Assembly: GCA_030770535.1 (NCBI GenBank)
Contig: JASVEC010000031.1
Location: forward strand, 124,001 to 188,000
Direction: 5' to 3'
From: Batkoa obscura
Taxonomy: Eukaryota > Entomophthoromycota > Entomophthoromycetes > Entomophthorales > Batkoaceae
Length of the DNA: 64,000 bases
In this document: positions 10,631 to 22,849 of the stretch, in pieces
How the letters are laid out: the number at the start of each line of letters is the position of its first letter
Position numbering within the stretch: position 1 is the first letter of the stretch
Notes under the pieces: generated by a model
The model's input: the letters and a program-made list of their open reading frames with translations, nothing else
Databases searched by the model: none
What the model was told of the DNA's origin: nothing
Program-made: the position numbers and the translations under genes

Positions 10631-11392
10631 CTTCCACTTAAGCGTATGATTTTTTATTTATTTATCAATGTCTATATGATTTCATTATAGCATGCAAGGG
10701 CGGGCCAATGTGAATCAAAACATTTGATACTTACATGTACAATCCCTCATTTATCCCAAAAAAGGGTATATCGGTGGAATTAATATACCACATTGAAAGC
10801 ATACTTTATTCAACTGTCTTTTATAATGTTATAATATTTTTACTATTCGATTTACTCCCTTATAATACCTCGATATACCTTATTGTTAACGATTACTTTA
10901 ATAGTTCAGTGAAGTATTTTTATTTCCATTTATAAATTATCGAATTTTGGATTTTTATATATATTGTGTAACTAATTATACTTTTATTTAGTAAGAAAAG
11001 TACTATTATCTGCTTTTAGTATTTGCAAATTTACGTCAGTATGTCATATAGTACTTAAGCATTTTGAAAGAACTATTTGATTATACATATGATTTTATGA
11101 CTCTACCTATATATACTTTTAAAAGCTTGTAAATAATAGTAACAAGCTAAATTTTGATGCACTTAAAGAATTATTGTTTAATTCTATCCCTTAATATTGT
11201 CATTCTTGATTATAAAAAGCTAAATAAGCAAGTGATTTATTTGGAGATATTATTTAGTATAAATTAATGTGATGGATAATTTATCTAATAATACTTTAAA
11301 TTTTTGTCTAAATAGTAATAAACTATCCGATTTAATGAAATAGTTCAAGTGATATTAAAACTCAACTAAATAGTAAGGATATGAGGATGTTT

Positions 11393-11480
11393 TTTTGACT
11401 TCATTACTTTTTCTATTTTTAAACACTATTTGAATGGAAAGATTGTTAGTAAAATTCTTAAACAAAAAAATACATTCCTG
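11393..11480 (-). mobile_element. miniature inverted-repeat element, copy 2
   Basis: An 88-bp family member from GAGGATG to CATTCCTG, with the internal GACTTCATTAC and AACACTATTTGAATGG blocks. The ends are mutated and the flanking ATAT/TATA is not an exact duplication, so this is an older copy. Confidence 0.75.
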
Positions 11481-12446
11481 TATAATATTCTATAAAAAGC
11501 TACTATTATAATCTAATAAACTTTGAATGATATAAATAGACTTTTAATGCTTCATACAGTTAAGGCAATCAAGCATACAAAAGATAGTCTACTTTTGTAT
11601 CCTTTAAAATACTTTTGATGCATATATCGTTACTATTATATAACTGAACAGAGGGTTAAAAGAGCTGCATATTTTCACAATTAAAAGATGCTTCATATTA
11701 ACGATAACAGTTATCTGGGTTTTTGCGAAAAATGCATATTGAAAGCATTAATAAGGTATATATTAAAGAGTCATAAGAGTATTTGATTCAAATTTATTAA
11801 TTCTAATATTTAGTACAATATTTGTTTTAAAGTAAAACTAATTCTAGCATTTATTTAAAATTTATACATTATTTATAAAATTAAAACAAACAAAGATTTT
11901 TAGAAAAAGTAGAATATATTTTTTTTTGAATTAAAAATAGTTAAAGAGTTATAAATAAATATTTTAGTTAATATAAATCAATATTATCTTTGATGTAGAA
12001 ACAAAAAAATCAGTTTATTGAAATAACTCATCTTTAATTATTTTCTATATTGGTATTTCATTACATTTTGTGATTAAATCAAACGTCTTAAATTAGTATT
12101 CAAAAATAGTTTAAACTATATTAAAAAATATATCTAAATTCATATATTGCTTATGTTTTAAAATTATCATAGCTTTTTATTCCTAAAATTTAGTTAATAT
12201 ATTAAACTCTAAAAAATAACTTTTATTATATTACAATTTAAAATAACATTTTTAGATCATAATTTTAAATTATTAAATTAAGTTTATAGTGAAAACAAAG
12301 GTTTACAACCATTAAAAGTATATTATCCTCATTGAGCAAAAATACAAAGCAGTTGCCCAAGTTTATAGCTTAAATTAAAAAAGATTAAATTTTCTAAGCT
12401 ATTTTATCATTTAAAACAATAGTTGGTTTAAATTCTTTTAAAAAAG

Positions 12447-14739
12447 ATGGGAATTAATAATACCAGTTGGACAGAACATAAGACAAGCGACGGAAGAGTA
12501 TTTTTCTACAATAAGGAGACTAAGAAGTCATCATGGGAAAAGCCAGACGAATTAAAAGCCCCAGAAGAAGTAAGTTTTAAAAAAAGATTCGGATTAATTT
12601 TTAATTTGTTCAGAAAGCTACTCCCTGGAAAGAATATACTGCTGAAGGAGGGAAAAAGTACTATTACAACTCAGTAACCAGAGTCACTACTTGGGAAATG
12701 CCTTCAGAACTTAGAGCCAGTAGGTCGCATAAAATTCAACAAATTTAATAATTTAATACTAAAATTTACTTTAGTTACTGATAAATCAAAGCCAACTAAT
12801 AATGGTAGATCTCACAAGTAAATAATTTATTTATTAAATAATATTTTTAAACTTTCTATTAAGGAGATCTATTAATGAAAATTCTCCACATAAGGGCATG
12901 TTCTTATTTTTACTCTGTTTTTTAACTACTAACAGAAATTCTTAGGTAGATCATCTTCTCAAGTAAATTCAGGCGGTAAAAACATTTTACCAATACCACC
13001 AACTACAACACAAAACGGCTCCACTCCCCAAAATAAAATGCCAATGGGTTCCACCGAAGTTGCAGTTGAATTTAATACTGAAGAAGAAGCCCACAAAGCG
13101 TTTACGAATCTATTGATTAAAACAGTAAGTTATATGATTTTTCGTATGTTATGTCAATAACTTTGAGAATAGGGGGTTGATTCTACTTGGACATGGGAAC
13201 AAACAATGAGAGCTATTATTAACCATCCATTATATCGTAGCCTTAAGACTAGTCAGGAAAGAAAAGAAGCATTTGAAAATTACCAAAGAAAAAAAAGAAT
13301 AGAAGAAAGGGTAAACAGTATGATATGTTTCATCTACAATAAATAACAAACCAATTATAATAGGAGGCTAAATTAGCTCTAGATGAAAAAAGACAAGCCG
13401 ATTTTATCAATATGTTGCATTCTAAACCAGATATTGTAATTGGAACTCGCTGGAAGTAACATTAATTTTATATTTGCGACTTTTATACTGACAATAATAT
13501 TCTAGAGATGCTAGGAAAATGATAAAAAACGAAAAATTATATAATGAAATTGATAGTAAAAGTAGAAAGAAAAGGTTATATTTAGAATTTCAAAAAGATT
13601 TGAGATTTAAAGCCAGAGTAAATTTTTGGTAACTAAATTTAATCAAATATTAAGAATCCATAGGAACACGAAAGAACTTCAAGGGCTAAACATATGGTCG
13701 AATTAGATCGACTCTTAAAAACATTGAACACTATTAATCACCTTACTCCTTACAAAGTTGGTATCAGATACTTAAAAGATCATCCAGAATACCAAAAATT
13801 AACTGAGCATAGTCCAATTGATAATTTGGATATATTGGACCTTTATGAAAATCACATTAAAAACTTGGAAGTAGCTGGTGAAGAAGAGAGACATACCCAA
13901 AAAACTAAACGTAGACGCCAAGAGAGGATAAATAGAGATGAATTTAGAGTAATAATACATTCATGTTAAAAAATGATATACTTATATTGAAATAGGAATT
14001 ATTAGAAAAAATGAAAAAGGAGGGAAGTATTAATCCTTTTACGAAATGGAAAGAGGTTTATCATATTATTTCACAAACACCAATTTATAATGCTATGCTT
14101 GGCCAACCAGGATCTACACCATTAGAAATGTTTTTTGATACGATTGAACTTATGCATGATGAAATTTATGAACATCGCAAAGCTATTGAAACTTATTTTA
14201 AGGTAACAATAAATAAGATTTTAGCAAAACGAAAATCTAATTTTTTATAGGAAAAAGAATTTCAATTTGAGGTTAAAACAAGTTTCGAGCAGTTTATTGA
14301 GGAACTTAAAGGATTTTCTAATTTTGATAAATTGAGCCAGGAGTATCTTCAGGTAATTTATGATCAGCTATTAGATAAAGCCGAGTTAAGGCTTAAAGAT
14401 GAAAAACGTCGTCAAGAAAGGAAATTGCGCAAACAGCTAGAAGCATTCAAAACTTTTTTGAAGCATGGTAAAATAAATATTGAAAAAGATTCAAGTTGGG
14501 AAAAGGTAAATTTAATTAAATTGATTCATTAAAATATTAATAGTTTTATTTAGGTGTTGCCTTTAGTTCAGAACGAACCGGAGTATTTAGCTATTGAAAA
14601 CAAGGAAGAAGCAAAAGCAACTTTTGATAAATATATTAGCAAATTAAATGAAAGTGAGGAAAATCCTCAAGGGGCATCTAACGAAAAGACTATGGAAAGC
14701 TTAATTTCTGAAATTGAAACTAATTTAAACCAAAAATAA
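12447..14739 (+). CDS. PRP40: U1 snRNP splicing factor Prp40
   Basis: Twelve exons (12447-12569, 12614-12719, 12775-12817, 12864-12895, 12946-13124, 13173-13310, 13364-13455, 13506-13617, 13664-13948, 13996-14202, 14251-14505, 14554-14739) encode 585 aa with every phase consistent. Two WW domains open the protein ([20 protein letters not shown], then [20 protein letters not shown]). They are followed by a polar linker and a run of FF domains, the first around [20 protein letters not shown]. Prp40 bridges the 5' and 3' splice sites through Bbp/SF1 and binds the RNA polymerase II tail. The intron after exon 4 (12896-12945) starts with GC instead of GT; only this choice keeps the frame. The C-terminus is short and acidic. 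Confidence 0.92.
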
Positions 14740-15662
14740 AATTAAAATTATGTAATCAAATTTTCTTACTACTTTTCTTTATTTAATAATATTTACGCTA
14801 ATAAATATAGTTTGAAATACTGGAATAGCATTTGGGGATGTATTTTTATGTTTAGGGATTTTCTAACCATTTTCCGCTCAAATAGGGCTTAAAAAATGGA
14901 AAAAGTAATGAAAACAAAAAAACATTCTCATTTGTTAGAGCTTTCGCTACTGAGCCAAAATTTAGTGGGCACTTTTTACGTCCTTGAGTAAATAGCATGT
15001 TGTTCATGTCAGTTTATACAATATGTTTTTTCCATAATAATTCTCATCACTTCTCACTTTTGTATCCTAATGCTATTTCTTCTATTTGAGTATATTATAT
15101 TTTTTCCAACATCGATTGGCCAATAAACAAAACTATTGACAGTACTTTATCCTGACTTGATGATAATCATGAATTTTGTAAATAAAACTTCAAGATTCTT
15201 ATAAAATTTTCTACATTTACACGCATATATATTCTGATAATCCAGTACTAGAGATAATGATATCCAAGGATAGAAATTTAATCTAAGCATCTCGTAACAC
15301 CTTGTTAATTCACAAACTCTTATTTCTTTAACAAAACTGTTGTGATTTTTTGATTTTAGTATGTTTACTGATCTTAGGTTTCCAGATTGGATTGAGGTTT
15401 TGTATTTATTTCTATAAAGCAAATCTTTATATCTACTATTCTTTTTATAAGGAATGAGTCTTGTATTTGTTTTTTGTTTTTTTAGCTTTTGAATTAATTT
15501 TCTAGTTTTTTAACCAATAAAATTCGATAACAATAGGGGGAGCTTCAGGTCAAGCTTTGCAATTTAAACCTTAATGACATCATTGTATTTTTGTTAAGAG
15601 TAATCTGAAATTAGTATAAAAAGGAAGCTGAATTCTCTTAAAAATCGAATTAAAATTAAAAA
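14740..15662. other. intergenic, with one miniature element
   Basis: Lies between the PRP40 stop and the NC2-alpha start. It contains the element at 14834-14929. The minus ORF at 15147-15422 has no recognisable content and is probably chance. Confidence 0.5.
14834..14929 (+). mobile_element. miniature inverted-repeat element, copy 3
   Basis: A 96-bp copy from GGGGATGTATTTTT to ACATTCTC, flanked exactly by ATTT on both sides. The core has CTCAAATAGGGCTTAAAAAATG, the family's conserved centre. Confidence 0.85.
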
Positions 15663-16434
15663 ATGAGTCAAAAGAAATACAAAACAAAATTTCCAGTGGT
15701 AAATAATTTTAGTATAAATATACAAAAAATGATAAAATTAATTTAATTTATAATTTAGTCTAGAATTAAAAAAATTATGCAAACAGATGAAGATGTTGGT
15801 AAAATGACTTCAAATACACCAGTTGTTATATGTAAGTTTTCTTATATTATTATAATTACTTATTTTTAAAAAGTTATATTTGGTTTAATTTAGCTGCCGC
15901 ATTAGAATTGTTTATAAAGTCAATAACTTATAAAGCATGTGAAGAAGCTAAAAAGAGAAAAGCTTCGCGTATTTCTTTAAGTCATCTGTAATTCGTTGTT
16001 TTATTTCTTAATAACAGTAGTAATATTTTGTTTTAGTAAAAGAGCTATTATGTCAATAGAACAATTTGATTTTTTAAAAGATTTAGTTGCTACAGTACCT
16101 GATCCCTCCGAAATAACGGAGGACCAAAGTCAAATAGATAAAAGATTAATACCAAATATAGGTAAGTAGTTCGTTTTATGATAAATTTCAAAATTAGGTT
16201 TAATTATAGAATAAACATTAATATGATATTTTTATTTTAGAATTGTTTGAGAAAAAAGACTCAAAAAAGAACAGTAAAGATAAAAATGAAAGTAAGATTA
16301 TAACAATAACGATCAAAGGAGAGAAACTAAAATATATTTTAGGACCTAATCCAGCTAGTTTAGAGTTTATTCAAAATCCAGTTGATAAGGAAATATCTAC
16401 AACAAAATCATCTAATAAAGGTGAGTCCTTATAA
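15663..16434 (+). CDS. BUR6: negative cofactor 2 alpha (DRAP1/Bur6)
   Basis: Five exons, 15663-15698, 15759-15831, 15894-15987, 16037-16161 and 16241-16434, give 173 aa. Residues about 7-85 form a histone fold of the NC2-alpha type: KFPVSRIKKIMQTDEDVGKM, VVISAALELFIKSITYKAC, RISLSHLKRAI, and the hallmark QFDFLKDLVATVPD. With NC2-beta it clamps TBP on DNA and blocks or redirects transcription initiation. The C-terminal third is Lys/Ser-rich and poorly conserved. The last codons read through a perfect donor word (AAG/GTGAGT), so a further exon is possible, but no good acceptor follows before the converging POB3 gene, and I end it at TAA 16434. Confidence 0.88.
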
Positions 16435-16634
16435 TTCCTATTTTTTAAATAATATTTCTATTTTTAAAATTAATTTATTTTTTGTCACTTGCTATTTATT
16501 TAAACTATATTTATTTAAATGTTTTGACTATTTTCTTAAATACTTTAAAACCCCAAGATAATATATATGCAATAAAATAATACGAATAAGCAATAATTTT
16601 AAAATAATTTAATAAAAGAGTAAAAATATATATT

Positions 16635-18721
16635 TTAATCTTCCATTTTTTCTTCATCAGTATAATCTTCATCAAACCTAAAAATAAAGTTAGCTCATTG
16701 AAATTACACTGTTTTAAAAAATTACTCTTCCCCGACTTCACTCTCAGATTCAGCAACAAAATCTTCATCAGGACTCTCTTCATCAAGATCACTATCTTGA
16801 TTTGCTGCTGTACCCCCGACGACTTCATCATCATCATCATCGTCATAATCCGAATAGTTAATAGCCTAAAAACAAATAAGTAAACATCAAAAAACTACCA
16901 AAGTATTACTTTTTGAGCTGATTCATCCTTAAAACGAATACTCTTACTTCTAAGGTACAGCTCAATATTTTTAAACTCTTCTCTAAAGTCAAGATATTAA
17001 TTGAAGATTCAAACCTTTTAAACAGTAATTACTTATTAATGCTAGAAAATTGGTGACTTAGTCCGCCTTTTAGATTAAATTTAAGGTCGAATGTACGTGA
17101 ACTAGCAACAGATCCTGCCCCAACTCTGGATAAAAATAAGACAAAAAATAAGCAGACCAAATATAACTTTACCTTGAAAAATTAACGGATCCAATTTCAG
17201 AGTGAGGAATTTCAATTGTAGGTTTAGGTACAAACAAAAATGATTTATCTAATGGATACAGATTGCCTTCACTAGCCTTCAATGAGCATTTAAAGGCCCT
17301 AGTATTGTATTGTCTAAAAAGATTAAGTTTAACTTCAATTATTATAATATCAATCTACCCTGAATAAGCATCCGTTTCTTTGATCAAAGTCTTATTTGCA
17401 AGTACTTTGAAAACATCAGTAACAATTTCTGAAGTTGGTTTAGAATACTGAGGCTCTAATTTTTCTTTTAATTTAGAATCAATATCTTTGCTATAAACAT
17501 TTTAATACATTGTTATTTAAAATTGATTAAATTTACTCATCAAGGTTAAGCTCAATATCTAATTCTTCATTTATATTCCATTGGAGGACCAAATGCGGAT
17601 ATCTTGTTTGCCCTTGACGAAGAGGTGGGTCTAATCCAATCTACTTCATTTAGCACATTTATACAATTGATTTTATGTCAATCTTACCACAAAAATCATA
17701 TGTTGAGCATCTGGTTTAGGCAAATAAAATAGCTTCGAGATATTGGTATACAAAAGTTTATAATCATAAGTTTTACCACGAAGGCGGAAAAAGGTTGGAA
17801 ACATATCGACATCGTATCTTCCTCTACATTATAATTGCCATTAGTTGGTTATACGATAAAAAAATGTTTAATATACCTTGGCGTAATAAATAGAGTTTCT
17901 GAAAACAAGCAGATGGCTTCTCCAGAAACTTGGAGGTCAGCCCTATCTTTAATTGTTTCATAAAACTCTGCTGCTGCGCTTTGAACCTCTTGATCATCAC
18001 CTTCTGCTTTATTGTCTTCTTTGTTAACTGCTGAAGAATTGGGAATATAAAATCTCATTTCTACTAACTCGTCGCTTGCGAATTTTTTGCTTTCTGGTGC
18101 TTTTTTGACTAAAGGATCTTCTGGTTGAAGGAATTCTAAACTAACTTCATTTTTTGCAACTAAATTAGTATTTGCTACTTTTGACAGTGGTAGTTCAAAG
18201 GTAGGTTTATCATTAACACCGAAAATCAAATCAGAGCCTAGCAAATGTTAGTTGTTATAGCTTGTTAAAAAAGGAATAAATATACCATCAAACTCAGCTC
18301 TACCCCAGTTCCAGCCTTTTACACTAAACTCTTTAATTTCTATATTACATTTATAAACTTTTTGAGCTGCAGTTTTTAATTTTTCAAGGTCCTAAATAAT
18401 CTGAATTAATTTCTTTTTTTTCAACATAAAGATCAAATAACTAACATCTTTTAAAAACCCTTGAAGACGAATAATAGTTTGGTCTTTTAAGCTGATACAT
18501 AACTCATAATTTCTACACGCTCTATACCAGGTTAGGCGCTTAAAGGACTCTTTCGCAGCAGTATATACTTCTTTGCTACCTTTCCAACCTAAACCCATGG
18601 CCGCAAACCTCAATTTACCAGGCTCTTTGAAGTTCCCTCGTATTTTGTTGACATTTTTTTTGTCGCTTGGGTAGTATACATCAATGTATATTTTTTCAAA
18701 CTGGCATAAATAATCACTCAT
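16635..18721 (-). CDS. POB3: FACT histone chaperone subunit Pob3 (SSRP1)
   Basis: Eleven exons from 18721 to 16635 give 534 aa; in order they end at 18446, 18286, 17877, 17688, 17537, 17359, 17173, 17033, 16910, 16726 and 16635. The N-terminal dimerisation domain ([35 protein letters not shown]) is followed by tandem PH domains ([40 protein letters not shown]) and the middle domain ([18 protein letters not shown]). The tail is very acidic ([13 protein letters not shown] and beyond). No HMG box is present, so this is the fungal split form that works with a separate Nhp6-like protein. With Spt16 it reorganises nucleosomes during transcription and replication. Confidence 0.93.
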
Positions 18722-19284
18722 TTTTAAAAAAAATCAAAATGATAAAATCGTCAATTTTATTTTTGGAATTTTTATTTGCTTGTCGTGTAACTTAGCGCGT
18801 TTTGTCCAATTAAATTTAAAGTTGATTGGTTTCATTATCAACTTTTTATACTAACAAAGAAAATAGTTTGCAAAATTTGTTAGATAGTATAAAAAGGCTT
18901 ATCTTATAGTTACAACAGTCATATAAACCTTTTATTAATAACTGATAGAATGAATTAATCTATTGATATGTCGATTATATTTACGATGGCTATGATTAAC
19001 ATTTATTTAAGAAGCTATTTTTAAAAATGGTTTATTATTTAAAGCTTACATGTTATAAAATAAAAGTTTAGAAGTGAAAGAAAATAAAGGTATAATAGTT
19101 TTTTAATTTGAATAATATAAGTGATGCATCCAAAGATAATCATAGTCTTGAAAATATGTATTTATCCATTTTAAATTTCATTCGTTTGAAAGACTTCCAA
19201 AAAATAAAATAACAATAAAAAGTATAATAAGCTTATATTAACTCAACGCTAACCCCAAAAGCAAAAAAAGAAGCTAACGTTAAC
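18722..19284. other. intergenic: POB3 promoter and EAF3 3' flank
   Basis: AT-rich, with no ORF or repeat of note. It holds the 5' region of POB3 and the downstream end of EAF3, both on the minus strand. Confidence 0.5.
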
Positions 19285-21234
19285 TTATTCCGTACGCATT
19301 TGTTGAGTATAGGAAGGAGGGGCACTCTCATAATTTTCGGAAAAGAACGCCTCCTTATTTTCATTTAAAAATAGAAGCAGTTGATTAAGCTGAATCTGAA
19401 TCATTTTTAGTCCATTAACCTCAATCTCAGCATGTGAGAGTAAAAAGGGGAGATGTACAAACAGACGAATTAAGTGTTCGGCCCCATAAATATCTAATAA
19501 ATCAAAATCGTTTCTACTGGGATCTTCTTGGGAGTTAGGAAAATAAGGTGCGGTAGCATCCTCAGATTCGCTTGCTTTTGGAAAATTTAATACAGTTTCA
19601 CTATGTTGCGCACGTTCAAATCGATATAATAAAAAGGACCCTACTGTTTTAACAAAATATAAAGCTAACCCATCAATGATTTCATTAATTATATTCTCTT
19701 GTGCTGCGGTTTCTTCTTCATTAACTGGGGATCTACAAATTTAGTTTAGACTCATTGCACAAAAACTAATATTTAATCTTTACCTAGGATTGAGAGGGCT
19801 GTGTGGCTGATTAGGAATACTAAAAAAGGAGTAATCATTACCTCCATTAAAAGATCCACAAAACTCTTTATTATTGGAAATATCGGCTAATTCGGATTTA
19901 TTGATACTCTTATTATTTAGTGTACTAAAAAGGTTCTCCTTCTTGCTCTTTTCAATTGCATAGACACGATAAGAGTCAAGGATTTGTCTAACTGAAGGTT
20001 TTCTAGGTAAAGGGACTAATTTTTGCCCACGAGTAATACAATCCCACTGATCAACAAGAAAAAGTTTAAGCGGGTCAGGGATGTCTAATTCAATCTTAAT
20101 CTTTGGCACTGGTGGAGAAGGTACTTTGACTTCTTGATCTTCCACTGCTTCAGTACCATTGATACTCTCTTTACGTTTGATATTTAGAACTGGCTTAGGA
20201 CCATTGGCAGAATTTGATCTTAAACGAGAGCCACCTGCCTGTCCACGACCAAAGTTAGGATCATCGCTTGTTCCAAGTGCTAAAGCATCAGATAAAGGTA
20301 TACCATTGACATCATATAATTGACTACCAGGGGAAGCAATGTCTTCATTTAAGAGTTTAGCTGCTTGTAACCTTTTACTCTGTTATAAGAATATTAACAT
20401 AATAAAACTTAAATTTAAGAGCAACTTACCCTTATCTCAGCTACATCTGAGTTACGCTTTCTACCTCTTGAGCTAATATCTGGAGGAGTAGAAGTGAGTG
20501 GTATTGAAGCAGAAGGCGAATAATTGACAGAAGCTGGAGTGTTCGGTTTAACACCAAAAGGCTTTGGTGATTTAGCTTTGGTATTTTTCTTTGGATTGTT
20601 TGGATTGGTCACTATTTCTTTGAGTTCATTTTGTTTTTCTAAATTCTTTTCGTTGAGCTTAAGTATCCTACTAGTTGGAACCCATTCATCCCAGCTAAAA
20701 AATTAATTTTAAAGGGTGTATAAATAAAAAGCGAACTATTTCTTACCGACTTTTCCAGCCTTTATAATGCACTCGATACCTTACACCAGGCTGATCCGAG
20801 CCTTCGCTATGATCTTGTTGCTTATTGGTATTTTTTTTGCTACCTCCTTTTTCCTTCTTTATCCTTTCGCTGTCCCAAATCTCGCGTTTCATTACCTTTA
20901 AATTATTAACATATCATCTAAAATTCAAAAAATGATTACCTTAGCCTCATATAATAAAGGGCCATGATAACATAATAAATTTTCTCCAATACCGAATTCA
21001 AATCCTAAGCCAGAACTCTCTGTGTTCGTTTCATTGCTTTCTGCAATTGATTCATATGATTTAGTAATTCGTATTAACAAATCTTATATTAAATCTAGGC
21101 TAAAAAAAGTAAATGTTACCTTTGATATCTGGTGACGTTGGCTTTGGAGTTGCCTTTAATTCTTTCTCGTCATCCGGATTGCCCTCTTCCTCTTTGATCG
21201 TATTGTCACTATTTTGCATCTTAACGCTATCCAT
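19285..21234 (-). CDS. EAF3: MRG15/Eaf3 chromatin reader of NuA4 and Rpd3S
   Basis: Six exons (21120-21234, 20940-21082, 20747-20895, 20430-20694, 19784-20379, 19285-19732) give 571 aa. The chromo-barrel domain is split over exons 2-4 (FGIGENLLCYHGPLLYEAKV, then VHYKGWKSRWDEWVP) and carries the aromatic residues that read methylated H3K36. After a Ser/Pro/Lys-rich linker comes the MRG domain (LKLFLVDQWDCITRGQKLVP, LPRKPSVRQILDSYR, GLALYFVKTVGSFLLYRFER), ending with HLIRLFVHLPFLL. It is longer than yeast Eaf3 (about 400 aa) because of the linker and an Asn/Ser loop inside the MRG domain. The first intron would be only 37 nt, unusually short; without it the frame closes, but the N-terminal exon is the least certain part. 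Confidence 0.88.
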
Positions 21235-21535
21235 CTTAAAATTTATTGATGCAAAAACAAGAAACTTTGGTCATGAAACTAGGTTTTTAGTGTTATTGCA
21301 CAAAGCACATGAGTTATCACTATTTCAATTTGATATAATTTTGCAAAAACATACTAGTTTTATACTTTATATGGAACTAATTTATTAATTATGATAATTA
21401 AATTATAAAATATTTATAAATTTATTTCAAATAATTCTTTTCAAATAGAATAAATCAAAAACATAAGGTACATATCAAAAACTAAATAAGTGTAATAAAA
21501 AAATTAAGTATTTACTATTTTTTGGTATTAATAAT
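21235..21535. other. short intergenic gap
   Basis: About 300 bp between the EAF3 start and the syntaxin stop. Nothing beyond an expected promoter and 3' flank. Confidence 0.4.
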
Positions 21536-22686
21536 TTATCTAAACTTAAACACAGATACAACAGAGATAATAACAATAATAATAACGACCACAACGATAG
21601 CAGCAATCCAAATTTTCATCTTTCTGGTTCTTTTTGAAGAGTCAACAGCTTCGGATAGATGTTCATTAGCCGAATGAATATTACTAGAAGCGGTATTAAT
21701 ATTATCTTCAATACGATCCAAGACCTGGTCTTGAAGAATAATAATGTTCTGCATGTCCAAATATAATTGGTGCAACTCTAATATACTACTTTGAATTTTA
21801 TTAAGTTCTTGATGGCGCTGATTAACTCTCGCTAGATATTCTTGATATTCTTTATTATCTTTAGTTGTTTCAACCTGTATTGGCCCTTTTTTTACCACTA
21901 TCTCTACCTCTTCATTGCTCGCTTCTGGGTTCATTGTTTTATAACTATACCTTATTTGTTCCTCGAGATCACTTTGATAGATGTGTTCCATTTTTTGGTA
22001 AGCTTCTAGCTTACTTAAAAACCTTTTTTTTAATGAAAACATCTAATATCTATTAGTTATTGTTTTTAGCTAAATAAAGCATATAATACTTGGCTCTTCC
22101 TAAGCTGGTGCTCGCCTGGCGGGCATGGGATTTTATTACAGTATATTGTTAAACCTAATAGAAATTAAATATCGGAATGGAACAAACATAAATAAATTAC
22201 CATATAACTTTTTTTTTATAACTTTCATAGAAGCTTTGGCAACTTGTTCCAAATCATTTCTTTCTAATAAATAAATAAACAAATTCCAAGCTATAAAGCA
22301 GATTCAAAATTGATTGTTACCTCTCAAATGATCATTTTCATTATTTAAATCTTTTTTTCTTAAACTTTGTAAATGTCGAACTACATCTGCAAACTTTTGA
22401 ATTTCATAGTTAATTACATCTACCTTTTAAGATTAAAAATTAATTTATTATCCTATTATCGTCATACCTCTTCAAAAAAACTGTTTCTAACTCGATCTTT
22501 AAACGTTTCGATATCCTCTTCCTCTTCTTCAATACTCCCTAATATGTTTCCTATTAACGGTTCTTGCTCTGCAGTTCCTTCCATTGGTAATACCACCTGG
22601 GTACGTTCCTATTATTTTTCAATTGCGATTCCTTTGTTTAATTGAGACTCCTTTACCTGTAATTCCTTTAATCTATCTTTTGCCAT
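21536..22686 (-). CDS. plasma-membrane-type syntaxin (Qa-SNARE)
   Basis: Exons: 22657-22686, 22468-22608, 22321-22424, 22201-22263, 22090-22154 and 21536-22042, about 300 aa. The N-terminal Habc bundle covers exons 2-6. The SNARE motif includes HQLYLDMQNIIILQDQVLDR, with the zero-layer Gln expected of a Qa-SNARE. A C-terminal anchor (IWIAAIVVVVIIIVIISVV) follows, with only a short tail. It is closest to Sso1/Psy1 syntaxins that drive vesicle fusion at the plasma membrane, and it would act downstream of the exocyst (SEC8 lies in this window). The 65-nt exon 22090-22154 restores phase and the motif LRKSQMFSLKKRF. In the 22321-22424 exon the first and second halves read in different frames (near 22380). 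Either one base is extra, or the true acceptor is the GATGTAG just before it, giving an 87-nt intron. Confidence 0.83.
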
Positions 22687-22849
22687 TTAATTAAAATAAT
22701 AATAGAAAGTAAATAAATGAGAGTGCTTAATTATACACTAAATTTGTGTTTTAGCTATTGCTTGGTAATTTATTGATTTCTATCGAAATTAAGAACTATT
22801 TGCTATATTTGGAAATATCATAAACAAAAATAAAGCTTAAATAAATTTT

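Larger units (their letters stand above)
10577..12446. other. long intergenic region
   Basis: About 1.9 kb between the 5' ends of the ML gene and PRP40. It contains the miniature element at 11393-11480. Apart from a promoter for each neighbour I see no gene; the only ORF (10735-10935) has no coding character. Confidence 0.5.

Noticed and set aside
10735-10935. 66-aa plus ORF
   Set aside because: No motif, no splice context, and composition like the surrounding non-coding DNA.
15147-15422. 91-aa minus ORF
   Set aside because: No recognisable sequence and no neighbouring exons; likely chance in AT-rich DNA.
16511-16846. 111-aa minus ORF with a Met/Lys-rich start
   Set aside because: Out-of-frame reading of the acidic tail of POB3 running into its 3' flank.
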